A program made the position numbers and the translations under genes. From Methylocucumis oryzae (GTDB lineage Bacteria; Pseudomonadota; Gammaproteobacteria; Methylococcales; Methylomonadaceae): 34,116 nt of DNA. Shown here in pieces: positions 26,332-34,116 of this stretch. The DNA lies in the NCBI RefSeq assembly GCF_000963695.1, contig NZ_LAJX01000116.1, positions 1 to 34,116 of the forward strand, given 5' to 3'. Each line of letters opens with the position of its first letter. Position 1 is the first letter of the stretch. The notes beneath the pieces are model-generated. The model was not told the DNA's origin. It searched no databases and saw only the letters and a program-made list of their open reading frames with translations.

Positions 26332-27172
26332 ATGAAAAAATTAAGTATTGTTTTAAGTTGTTTAGCGGTGTTGTCTGCAACAAAGGTCAGTGCCGATGCA
26401 GACACGCTTAAAGTTTGCGCTGCTGAAGATGAAATGCCTTATTCCAATAATAAAGGTGAGGGGTTTGAAAACAAGCTCGCGTCATTATTAGGTCAGGCAC
26501 TTAATAAAAAAAGTCCAGTATGTGTATTGGACTGATCCGCGTTATTTCATTCGCGATACGTTAGATAAAGGGTTGTGCGATGTGGTCATGGGTGTCGATA
26601 CCGGAGACCCAAGAGTATCAACCAGCATGCCTTATTACCGCTCTGGCTATGTGTTTATTACCCAGAAACAAAAAACCGAGGTACAGACGTGGGATAGCCC
26701 AGTATTAAAGCAAGCGCAACGTATTGCATTTGTACCGGGTTCACCGGCTGAAGTGATGTTAAGAGCGATTGGTCGTTATAACGATATGTTTAATTACTCA
26801 CAAGAATTGGTGGGCTTTAAATCTAAGCGCAATCAATATGTGAAATATGACAACGAAAAATTAGTTAACGAAGTCGCTTCAGGTCATGCTGAGGTTGCTG
26901 TGTTATGGGGGCCTGCGGCAGCGCGTTATGTTAAAGCGGCGGCAACGCCCTTAGCCATGACGGTTATTCCCGATAACAACACGCGTGCCGATGGTATGAA
27001 AGTGGGACATCATTACAGTTCTTCAATCGGTGTGCGTAAAGGTGATAACGCGTTACTGGCACAAATCAATCACGTCATTCAATCTAAGCAACAAGATATA
27101 AAGACTATTTTAGCCGCTGAAGGTATGCCTTTACTTTCTGACGACACTGTTGCTGTAGCAGATAAGCATTAG
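26332..27172 (+). CDS. mxaJ: MxaJ periplasmic methanol oxidation protein, one frameshift
   Basis: A family-3 solute-binding-protein-like component that associates with methanol dehydrogenase. An extra A at 26506-26512 splits it; corrected it reads ALNKKVQYVYWTDPRYFIRD and is 279 residues long. A signal peptide (MKKLSIVLSCLAVLSATKVSA) precedes LKVCAAEDEMPYSNNKGEGF. The later DVVMGVDTGDPRVSTSMPYY and VLWGPAAARYVK are characteristic. The upstream frame around 26293 is not part of the protein. mxaG follows after 7 bp. Confidence 0.94.
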
Positions 27173-27179
27173 GAAGATT

Positions 27180-27652
27180 ATGAAATTTACAATGATAACT
27201 ATCGCTGTGTTAGCGGCATTATGCACGGTTCCTGCGCAAGCCGATATTAGCTTACATCATGCGATTACTGGCGAAGCGCTGGATTTAAGCTTTGCTAAAA
27301 AAGGTGGTAACACCGAGGTATTTAAGCAATTTTTTACAAACGGGTAAAAAATCCTTATAACGGTAACAAAGAAGCTATAGAAAAAGGTAAAAGTTTATAT
27401 ATGACGGGGTGTTCAGGCTGTCATGGTCACGAGGCTGAGGGTAAATTAGGGCCTGGACTCGCTGACGATTATTGGACGTATCCTAGAAATGCCACCGATC
27501 AAGGCTTATTTGAGCTGTTGTTTGGCGGAGCTAACGGCATGATGGGCCCGCAATATGTGAATTTTACGACGGATGAAATGTTGCACATCATGGCGTTTAT
27601 CCGTGACATCTATCAAGGTGATCCGAAAAAAGCCAAGTGGTTAACCCAATAA
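27180..27652 (+). CDS. mxaG: Cytochrome cL MxaG, two frameshifts
   Basis: The c-type cytochrome that accepts electrons from methanol dehydrogenase. Extra bases in two neighbouring runs (T at 27330-27335, A at 27346-27351) break it; corrected it continues KQFLQTGKNPYNGN and is 156 residues long. A signal peptide (MKFTMITIAVLAALCTVPAQA) precedes the mature start. The heme-binding CSGCH is in LYMTGCSGCHGHEAEG, and the axial Met is probably in GGANGMMGP. The first 56 codons before the first shift are easy to overlook. An AGGAAG ribosome site overlaps the end of mxaJ. Confidence 0.93.
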
Positions 27653-27670
27653 CAATAACAGGAGAGAGCT

Positions 27671-27943
27671 ATGAAATCATTTATCTTAATAGCAGCGTTA
27701 GTGTTGCCTATGTCAGTGTTTGCCTATGATGGCACACATTGTAAAGAAGCGGGGGTGTGCTGGGAGCCAAAACCTGGATTCCCAGATAAAGTCGCTGGCA
27801 GTAAATATGATCCTAAACACGACGTGAACGAGTTAAATAAACAAGCTCAGTCTATTAAAGAAATGGAAGCCCGCAATGAAAAACGCTGGCAACATTTCAA
27901 TAAAACAGGCAAGTTTGTTTATGATGTCGAAGAGATTCAATAA
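27671..27943 (+). CDS. mxaI: Methanol dehydrogenase small subunit MxaI
   Basis: The beta subunit that wraps around MxaF in the alpha2-beta2 enzyme. 90 residues, with a signal peptide ending VFA before YDGTHCKEAGVCWEPKPGFP (the disulfide cysteines), then a long charged helix QSIKEMEARNEKRWQHFNKT. It has a good GGAGAG ribosome site and is intact. MxaI is found in MxaF-type, not XoxF-type, clusters, which supports a calcium-dependent enzyme. It is the last gene before a strong terminator. Confidence 0.96.
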   Translation: MKSFILIAALVLPMSVFAYDGTHCKEAGVCWEPKPGFPDKVAGSKYDPKHDVNELNKQAQSIKEMEARNEKRWQHFNKTGKFVYDVEEIQ

Positions 27944-27990
27944 ACATCAACCTTGTACGGCATAAACGCCCCCTTGTTAATGCCGGGTAC

Positions 27991-28023
27991 ACCGCTAGTG
28001 GATTTGCTAGCGGTGGTTTTTTT
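27991..28023 (+). terminator. Rho-independent terminator after mxaI
   Basis: ACCGCTAG, loop TGGATTTG, CTAGCGGT, then GG and seven T: a strong intrinsic terminator that ends mxaFJGI only 18 bp before mxaR. The maturation genes must depend on read-through or a promoter within it. Confidence 0.9.
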
Positions 28024-28041
28024 CAATTAAGAATCTCAGTT

Positions 28042-29059
28042 ATGATCGACTCAAGCTTAAGCGATTGGCGCGATGCCGCTTTGCGCTTTGAACATCAACT
28101 CAATCAAATCATCGTAGGTCAAGCTCAAGCGATTCGCTATATCATTCTTGCCGTATTTGCGCGGGGGCATGTGCTGCTAGAAGGCCCTGTTGGTGTCGGT
28201 AAAACCACGTTGTTAAAAGCCGTTGCGCAAGGTTTAGGTGGCGATTATCAACGTATAGAAGGTGCTATCGATTTATTACCTGCCGACTTACTTTATTACA
28301 CGTATTTAGACCAGAACGGTAAGCCGCGCGTCGATGCCGGTCCTTTACTTAAGCAACGCGAACGCTTAACTACGTTTTTTTTCAATGAAATTAATCGCGC
28401 TAGGCCGCAAGTCCATGCGGTGCTATTACGGGCGATGGCTGAGCGTAGTGTGCAAGCGTTTAACCAAGTGTATGACTTACCGCATTTATTGGTGTTTGCT
28501 GACAGAAACCAAGTCGAGCGCGAGGAAACGTTTGAATTACCGGCCGCTGCGAAAGATAGGTTTATGTTTGAGATTGGCATTCAGGTGCCGACACAAACTG
28601 ATGTATTAACCGAGCTAATGTTTAATACGCGTTATCACGACAGCGACCGATTAGTCGCCAGTATGCCAAACGCAGGTCTGGCGTATGACCGCTTGAATGA
28701 TATAGCCGAGGCTATTCAAGGTCATTTGTATAGCTCAGATAGTTTGCGCACGTATGCATTGCACTTATGGCAAGCCACGCATAACCCTCAACGTTTTTGG
28801 CATACAGTTAAGCGATGTGGTGATGGAGCAATTGATTCAAGCAGGCGCAAGCCCGCGTGGTATGAGCTTTTTAATCCGGGCGGCGAAGACCCAAGCTTGG
28901 TTGGTAGGTCGTGACTTTGTCTTGCCTGAAGATGTGCAAGCTGTTTTTAACGTGACCGTTGCACACCGCATATTTTTAACGGCTCGATATGCCTATAAAC
29001 AAGAATTAGTAAAAAATGAGCTAATGGCTGGAATTTTAAAACATATTGCGGCGCCTTAG
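28042..29059 (+). CDS. mxaR: MoxR-family AAA+ ATPase MxaR, one frameshift
   Basis: MoxR-type ATPase that, with the VWA-type partners MxaC and MxaL, is thought to insert calcium into or mature methanol dehydrogenase. An extra T at 28794-28798 splits it; corrected it reads HNPQRFGIQLSDVVMEQL, 338 residues. Walker A is LLEGPVGVGKTTLLKAV (about residue 50), Walker B FFNEINRARPQVHAVLL (about 115), with the sensor region AAAKDRFMFEIGI. It starts the second transcription unit just after the terminator. Confidence 0.94.
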
Positions 29060-29156
29060 AGGCTCCCTGCCATTGAGTTAAAAGAATATCGCAAACCAAC
29101 CTACATTTACTTTTCGTCACCGAAATAACAACAATAATCTAAACGCTGATGATGTT

Positions 29157-29764
29157 ATGAACCTTAAAGACTTTACCCAATTAATCGACCAAACACGCTT
29201 ACGCCAAGCCTGTTTAAGCTATATAGGCTTAGGTGTGTTATTAGTCGTAATCGCTGAAATTTTGGATAAACAAGAACCAGAGCCTTATGCGGCGTATTAT
29301 GTAGGGGCTATTAACGAAGCGATAAGCCTAGGTTTTTGGAATTGCTCACTATTATCGGTCTATTAGGGCTATGCGTGACCATACCGGTCTGGTATGGCGC
29401 AAGTCGTTATGGTCATTGGCAAGGTATCGCGAGTTATTGTCGAGCCATAACCCATCATGTTATTACGTTGACTTTTGCCTTAGCGGCTATTGCGTTAGGT
29501 ATTTTAACCCCGCAAATCTTATTTGGCATTGCCGATACCGGTTATGTTACGTTATGGCAAACATTGTTACTAGACAGTCCACGCATCGTAGTCTTGCTAT
29601 CTGTAGCAGGCTTAGCGTATGGCTTAGGTTTATTAGCTCAGGCCACGGAAACTCACGATAACCGTGTTTTTGATTGGCTCATTCAGTTGCCTGGTCGGTA
29701 CTTATGGCCGACACAAGGCTTAGTGGCTACGCTATTAATTGCTATTTTATTAGGCCAACAATAA
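29157..29764 (+). CDS. Membrane protein of the mxa cluster (mxaP-like position), one frame change
   Basis: About 202 residues if one T is added to the run at 29333-29337 (or two are removed). There are four or five hydrophobic segments: a first helix LSYIGLGVLLVVIAEI, then LLTIIGLLGLCVTIPVWY, HHVITLTFALAAIALGIL, SPRIVVLLSVAGLAYGLGLL and GLVATLLIAILLG. No conserved catalytic residues are visible. It lies between mxaR and mxaS, where some methanotroph clusters have a gene called mxaP; I am not sure enough to apply that name. It is followed by mxaS after 4 bp, so it belongs to the maturation operon. Role unknown, probably a membrane component. Confidence 0.75.
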
Positions 29765-29768
29765 CGCT

Positions 29769-30597
29769 ATGTCGTTAATTCAATACCGCTTTGCCGGTCA
29801 TAGCCGCGCTATTTACCCAGGGGCGCACAAAAGTCGTGCCCAAGGCGATGGTTTATTGTTTAAGCACCATCAACCGCTAATGGCTTATCCTGACCCAAGA
29901 CGCATAGATTTACGGGCTAGCGTATTGGATATGTTTGAGCAGTATCAAGTACGCATCAGTGAACAAAACCGGCTTATCGATGTGGTGTTAATCGTCGATT
30001 TATCCGCATCTATGCAACCTCAGCAAGCTTTCATTACCGCGTTTTGCCACACACTCGCTGAATCCGCGTTGGCTTATGGCGATACCTTTAGTTTCTACGG
30101 TGTAGGGCAGGGTGAAGAGCCTTCACTTAGGCTAGTCAAAACTAAGCAAATAGGACTTATTGACGAGTTATTTCGCCGTGAAGCTATTAACTGGGCTAAG
30201 CAAACGCCGAATTGGTTAGCACTACTGCCTTTTTTACCTAAAACGTCCGGCACTGATTTTTTTATTATCAGATTTTTATTTTGCATTAGACGAATTGAAA
30301 CCGTTATTAGCGTTACTACCACAACACGATGTCGTACCGTTGGCATTGTCTCGTTCTGCAGACTATGAAGGTTTACCTGATTGGGGACTTTGGCATGTAC
30401 AAGACCGAGAAACTCAGCAACAGAAAACGCTTTTGTTATATCCAGGTTTTAATAAAAAATTACGCAACGCTATGCAGGTTAGACGTGAGCATGTTCGACG
30501 CTTTTTTAGCGGTTTTGGCGCAGAAGCGTTATTTTTGCAAAATAGGTTTAAACCGGAATACATCACAGAATATTTTTTACAACGGCAGCCACTATGA
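29769..30597 (+). CDS. mxaS: MxaS, DUF58-type maturation protein, one frameshift
   Basis: About 275 residues after removing an extra T from the run at 30257-30263 (restoring SGTDFLLLSDFYFALDELKP-like sequence). The GAHKSRAQGDGLLFKHHQPLMAYPDPRRIDLRAS segment and the VWA-like DLSASM near residue 78 are typical of DUF58 proteins partnered with MoxR ATPases. It is a cytoplasmic partner of MxaR in maturation. Its stop overlaps the mxaA start by 4 bp. Confidence 0.9.
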
Positions 30598-31478
30598 GAG
30601 CGTGGGTTATTTTATTGCTGTGTTGTCTGACGGCTTGTAGTGATAGCGTAACGAGTCAGGTACGGTTATTAACGCCTAGACCGTTTGGTTATGTACTCGG
30701 CGATACCTTACGTCATCAAGTGCTTATTACAACGGATAATGGCGTTAAACTCGATAAAAACAGTTTACCTAAGCCTGGCCAGCTTAATCGCTGGCTACAA
30801 TTAAATGCGTTGAATGCACATGAGGAATCTATTGGTGGTGGACATACACGTTATCGCATAGATTTAACGTATCAAGTGTTTTATGCGCCGCTGGAAGTAA
30901 AAATGCTGACGATACCGGCGTTTAATGTGGTGTTACAGCAAGGTCAACATCACGCCGAACAAGCCGTGCCTGCCTGGTCGTTTACCCTTTCGCCGTTACG
31001 CGAATTAGCGGTTAGAAAAGACGAGACCGGCGAATACATGCGGCCTGATGCGTTAGTGCCATTACTTTCCAGCGACGCAGCATGGACAAATGCGTTAATT
31101 GCATTTTTTATGATGTTGCTCAGCGGTGGTTATTTAATGAGCAGCTATGGTTATTTGGCTAGATTTAACCAAAAGCGTGTATTCAAACCGGCTTATCAGC
31201 GCTTGCTGCGCTTGACCGATAAGCAGTTAGATGAGGGGTTTGCGCTGGTTCATGGCGCGCTTAATCAAATTTATGGGCAGCCGTTATTTCAAGCTCAATT
31301 AGCCGAGTTTTTCTATCAACATGCGGAATATCAAAAGTTAAAGACAGACCTAGCAGAGTTTTTTGATTTATCGAATCGCTACTTTTTTGGCACGAGTACC
31401 TTAACTGGGCATGAAGTTGTGACTCGCTTACAACAGTTATGCCTGCAATGCGCGCGCATAGAGCAAGGTGAGGCATGA
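30594..31478 (+). CDS. mxaA: MxaA methanol dehydrogenase maturation protein
   Basis: A 294-residue protein with a lipobox-like N-terminus (LLCCLTAC) and one membrane segment (ALIAFFMMLLSGGYLMSSY, about residues 163-181), a periplasmic domain before it and a cytoplasmic tail after it. MxaA is needed with MxaK and MxaL for calcium insertion. Intact. It overlaps mxaS and mxaC by 4 bp on each side, a sign of tight translational coupling. Confidence 0.9.
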   Translation: MRAWVILLLCCLTACSDSVTSQVRLLTPRPFGYVLGDTLRHQVLITTDNGVKLDKNSLPKPGQLNRWLQLNALNAHEESIGGGHTRYRIDLTYQVFYAPLEVKMLTIPAFNVVLQQGQHHAEQAVPAWSFTLSPLRELAVRKDETGEYMRPDALVPLLSSDAAWTNALIAFFMMLLSGGYLMSSYGYLARFNQKRVFKPAYQRLLRLTDKQLDEGFALVHGALNQIYGQPLFQAQLAEFFYQHAEYQKLKTDLAEFFDLSNRYFFGTSTLTGHEVVTRLQQLCLQCARIEQGEA

Positions 31479-32468
31479 CATTCGCGTTTAACCAGCCAGC
31501 GTGGTTGCTTGCGCTAGCTTTTGTATTACTGCCGCTAGGGCTTATCGGGGCTAAGACTAGTCGCTATGCATGGTTAGGCTTAATTCCGGCTGATGCAGGG
31601 GCGATTAGCGTTACGGTTATCCTTAAGTTTCTGGGTGCTACCGCTCTATTCACGTTGGTTTTGGGCTTAGCCGGCTTACATACGACTGGACAAGTGTTAG
31701 AACGCATTGGGTTGGGTGCCAATATTGTGTTATTGCTAGATCGTAGCAATAGTATGGATAACAGTTTTGCAGGCAGCTTACCTGATGGTGGACAAGAGTC
31801 AAAAGCCGCTGCTGCGCGTCGATTATTAAAATCGTTTATCAATGAACGCCCGCATGATTTATTAGGCATTGTCGAATACAGCACATCGCCGTTATTTGTT
31901 TTACCGCTAACCGATAATAAACAAGCGTTACAGGCCGCTATCGACGCCACCACCTTGCCTGCACTGGCGTATACCCATGTGAGTAAAGGGTTAAGCATGG
32001 CGTTAAGTTTATTTGATAAGCCGGACTTAACCGGTTCGCGTATGGTGTTATTGGTTTCCGATGGTGCGGCGGCGATTGATGCGAGCAGCGAATTAGCGTT
32101 AAGACAGTATTTCAAACAACAACAAGTACGTTTTGTACTGGTTGTTCTTACGAAGCTCTAATAGCCCAGGTATTTTTGATTTACCTAGCGACAAACGCGA
32201 CGATAACGCGCAAGTGATGCCAGAGCGGCATTTACATTTATTTTTCCAAAGTTTAAATATTCCTTATAAAGCCTATCAAGCTGAAACCCCTGATGCGATG
32301 CGGCAGGCAATAGCGGATATTGATAAGCTAGAGCAAACACCGTTGTATTATCAAGAACAACGACCCAAACACGATTTATCTGGTATCTGCTATGGCGTGG
32401 CACTGAGCTGTATCAGTTTGTTATTGCTAGCAAAGTTCATGGAGTGGCGCGATGAGAACAGCGTATAA
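31475..32468 (+). CDS. mxaC: MxaC, VWA-domain membrane protein, one frameshift
   Basis: About 330 residues after removing an extra T at 32131-32134 (restoring RLYWLFLRSSNSPG). An N-terminal pair of membrane helices, then a von Willebrand A domain with the MIDAS-like DRSNSMDNS (about residues 88-96), and a C-terminal helix (GVALSCISLLLLAKFM). MxaC partners MxaR and MxaL in methanol dehydrogenase activation. The 3-prime end overlaps mxaK by 17 bp. Confidence 0.9.
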
Positions 32469-33015
32469 ACGTGGGTTGGCTTACTTAGTATTGGGGATAA
32501 GTGCTAGTGTATGGGGCTGGCAGGCATTAGACATCATGCGAAATGCCGAAACCAATGCGTTGATAAATGATTATGCTAAAGGTTTAGAGCCTGCCATCGG
32601 TAATTTACGTCAGGCAAAACCTGAAGTGTTACTAGCTAGGGCGTTGTTTTTAAAACAACATAAGCGCTATGACGATGCGTTGGCAGCATTGAGCTTAACG
32701 AGCGGCTTTACTGAGCCTAGATTGCAAGTGTTGCTACGCTATAATTTAGGCAATATCTATTTAGAACAAGCTGTGGCCAAAGCCGAAACGATGAGCATTA
32801 ATGATGCTATGCCTTTAGTCGCACTCGCTAAACAAGCGTATAGACAAGCGTTGAGCATAGACAGCCACTATTGGGATGCTAAATACAATTTAGAAGTCGC
32901 TATGCGCTTATTGCCTGAAATGGACAAAATCAATAGCGGCGATGATGAGAATCCACCGAATAAAAAAGCGCCGTTATGGACCACGGTGCCGGGTTTTCCT
33001 AGAGGTTTACCCTAG
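32452..33015 (+). CDS. mxaK: MxaK methanol dehydrogenase maturation protein
   Basis: 187 residues with an N-terminal membrane anchor (GLAYLVLGISASVWGWQAL) and a TPR-like helical region (LLARALFLKQHKRYDDALAA, NLGNIYLEQAVAKA, AYRQALSIDSHYWDAKYNLE), ending in a Pro-rich tail. MxaK works with MxaA and MxaL in calcium insertion. Intact. It shares one base with the mxaL GTG start. Confidence 0.88.
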   Translation: MRTAYKRGLAYLVLGISASVWGWQALDIMRNAETNALINDYAKGLEPAIGNLRQAKPEVLLARALFLKQHKRYDDALAALSLTSGFTEPRLQVLLRYNLGNIYLEQAVAKAETMSINDAMPLVALAKQAYRQALSIDSHYWDAKYNLEVAMRLLPEMDKINSGDDENPPNKKAPLWTTVPGFPRGLP

Positions 33016-33962
33016 TGCGTAGGATTTATTGTTATAGGGATTATCGCTTTTATGCGTTGCTATTCGCCTGGTGTTTGCTTGTCGCAGGCTTCATCAAGCC
33101 GACGCTACGACAACCACAAGCCGTATACGATTATACGTTTATTATCGATATAACCCGCAGTATGAATGCGGAAGATTATAGTGAGGACAAACAGCCGGTA
33201 AGCCGCTTAACGTTTGTTAAACACCAACTGCAGGCCGTATTAAAAGAATTACCTTGTCAATCACGCGTAGGTCTAGGCGTGTTTACTGAGCGGCGCACGA
33301 CGTTATTATTTCAGCCTATTGAAGTGTGCCAAGGCTATAACGAGCTTATCGCTACGTTGGCTAGCTTGGATTGGCGCATGGCTTGGGCGGCAGATAGCCG
33401 AATTGCTAGCGGTCTGCATCATGCAATGACTGTGTTACCGACTAGCCAAGTGATTTTTATTACCGATGGTCATGAAGCGCCGCCGTTAAACCCGCGTTAT
33501 CAAGCTGATTTTTCCGCGCTTAAAGGTAAGAGAAAAGGTGTCATCTTAGGGGTAGGTGACTTAGCGTTAACGGCAATTCCTAAATTTAATGCTCAAGGCC
33601 AACGTCAAGGCGTGTATCAAGCCGAGGATGTGCCGCATCGTTCGACCTTTGGTGAGTCTGATTTAAATCCTGAAAAAATCGCTGGTTATAATGCCAGAAA
33701 CGCACCGTTTGGCAATGAGGCGGTGGTTGGCAACGAGCATTTAACGTCATTAAAACAAGATTATTTACAAAGCTTAGCCGAACAGAGCGGCTTAGCCTAT
33801 CAGCGCTTAGAGGATAGCGATAGCTTAAGACAGGCGTTGTTTAACCCAGAATTAGCCCAGTTCATCCCGGCGAATGTCGATATTCGCTCTGGCTATGCCT
33901 TAGCGGCTGCGTTGTTGTTAATAAGTGTGTATTGGCCTTTTAGGCGGAACAATGCCAAGTAG
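33015..33962 (+). CDS. mxaL: MxaL, VWA-domain membrane protein
   Basis: A 315-residue protein starting at a GTG that shares one base with the mxaK stop. Two membrane helices (about residues 13-27 and 291-308) frame a von Willebrand A domain with the MIDAS DITRSMNAEDYSE, then VGLGVFTERR and FITDGHEAPP. It completes the mxaACKL maturation set. Its TAG stop lies within the first bases of the inverted-repeat element that follows, so the last residues may have been changed by insertion; the length is normal, so any loss is small. Confidence 0.9.
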   Translation: MRRIYCYRDYRFYALLFAWCLLVAGFIKPTLRQPQAVYDYTFIIDITRSMNAEDYSEDKQPVSRLTFVKHQLQAVLKELPCQSRVGLGVFTERRTTLLFQPIEVCQGYNELIATLASLDWRMAWAADSRIASGLHHAMTVLPTSQVIFITDGHEAPPLNPRYQADFSALKGKRKGVILGVGDLALTAIPKFNAQGQRQGVYQAEDVPHRSTFGESDLNPEKIAGYNARNAPFGNEAVVGNEHLTSLKQDYLQSLAEQSGLAYQRLEDSDSLRQALFNPELAQFIPANVDIRSGYALAAALLLISVYWPFRRNNAK

Positions 33963-34114
33963 GGACAGGACGTTTAGAGAGCAGGTGTTGGCAGCAGGGA
34001 TGCTGCCGCCAAGCCTACAGGGATGTATTTACGGCGTCCTCGGCAACTGCTCCTGCGTTGCCCTACTACACGCCATCCCTGGCGTTATGCGCTCTGAATG
34101 TCCTGGCCCTACTT
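33957..34114. mobile_element. 158-bp inverted-repeat element (MITE-like) after mxaL
   Basis: The ends AAGTAGGGACAGGACGTTTA then GAG (33957-33979) and the inverted right end AAGTAGGGCCAGGACATTCA then GAG (34092-34114) match at 20 of 23 bases. The inside holds three short hairpins: GGCAGCA/TGCTGCC (33990-34007), GGCAAC/GTTGCC (34042-34062) and CGCCA/TGGCG (34071-34084). It has no coding sequence. Target duplications cannot be checked because the window ends 2 bases later. Confidence 0.8.
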
Positions 34115-34116
34115 AA

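Noticed and set aside
33925-34116. Open frame after mxaL
   Set aside because: It is translated from the inverted-repeat element and overlaps mxaL.

Overview
The window reads as a chromosomal segment of a gammaproteobacterial (type I, Methylococcales-like) methanotroph of moderate to low GC. The right third, about 22.9-34.0 kb, carries a nearly complete calcium methanol dehydrogenase cluster (mxaD, divergent mxaB, then mxaFJGI, a terminator, and mxaR, an mxaP-like gene, mxaSACKL). The centre carries housekeeping genes in ordinary gammaproteobacterial order: pcnB-folK-panB-panC, an RDD membrane protein, a cNMP-like/HDOD regulator, prlC and ubiD. The species cannot be named from the sequence alone.

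Layout. 0-5.7 kb is an accessory region with a secreted orphan protein, two different caspase-fold (C14) proteases and a REP-associated tyrosine transposase (RAYT1) amid many copies of its probable REP hairpins. 5.8-15.3 kb is the housekeeping block. 15.3-22.9 kb is a genomic-island-like patchwork: a MITE with perfect 8-bp target duplications, a ParE-like toxin-antitoxin pair, a decayed integron-type integrase next to a low-GC HEPN-like gene, a second RAYT with its own REP variant, a two-gene operon encoding a DisA_N-like (DAC-fold) protein and an unknown protein, IS fragments and a broken VapBC pair. 22.9-34.0 kb is the methanol oxidation cluster, ending in a 158-bp inverted-repeat element that supplies the mxaL stop codon.

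How the genes work together. MxaF and MxaI form the PQQ-dependent methanol dehydrogenase, MxaG is its cytochrome cL acceptor, and MxaJ and MxaD are periplasmic accessory proteins. MxaR (MoxR-type AAA+), MxaS, MxaA, MxaC, MxaK and MxaL act in maturation and calcium insertion. MxaB is a response regulator. A hairpin after mxaF and a terminator after mxaI fit high expression of the structural genes over the maturation genes.

A striking property of the window is that about two dozen genes or remnants are interrupted by single-base changes in A/T homopolymer runs, nearly all of them +1. Correcting them restores family-length proteins (PrlC 679 aa, MxaF 602 aa, MxaJ 279 aa, MxaG 156 aa). I interpret most as sequencing or assembly error and annotate such genes as single loci. 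The best candidate for an undescribed system is the DAC-like operon at 18.9-21.25 kb; its first gene starts about 150 bp upstream of the obvious ATG once one T-run is corrected. I saw no tRNA, rRNA or CRISPR array.
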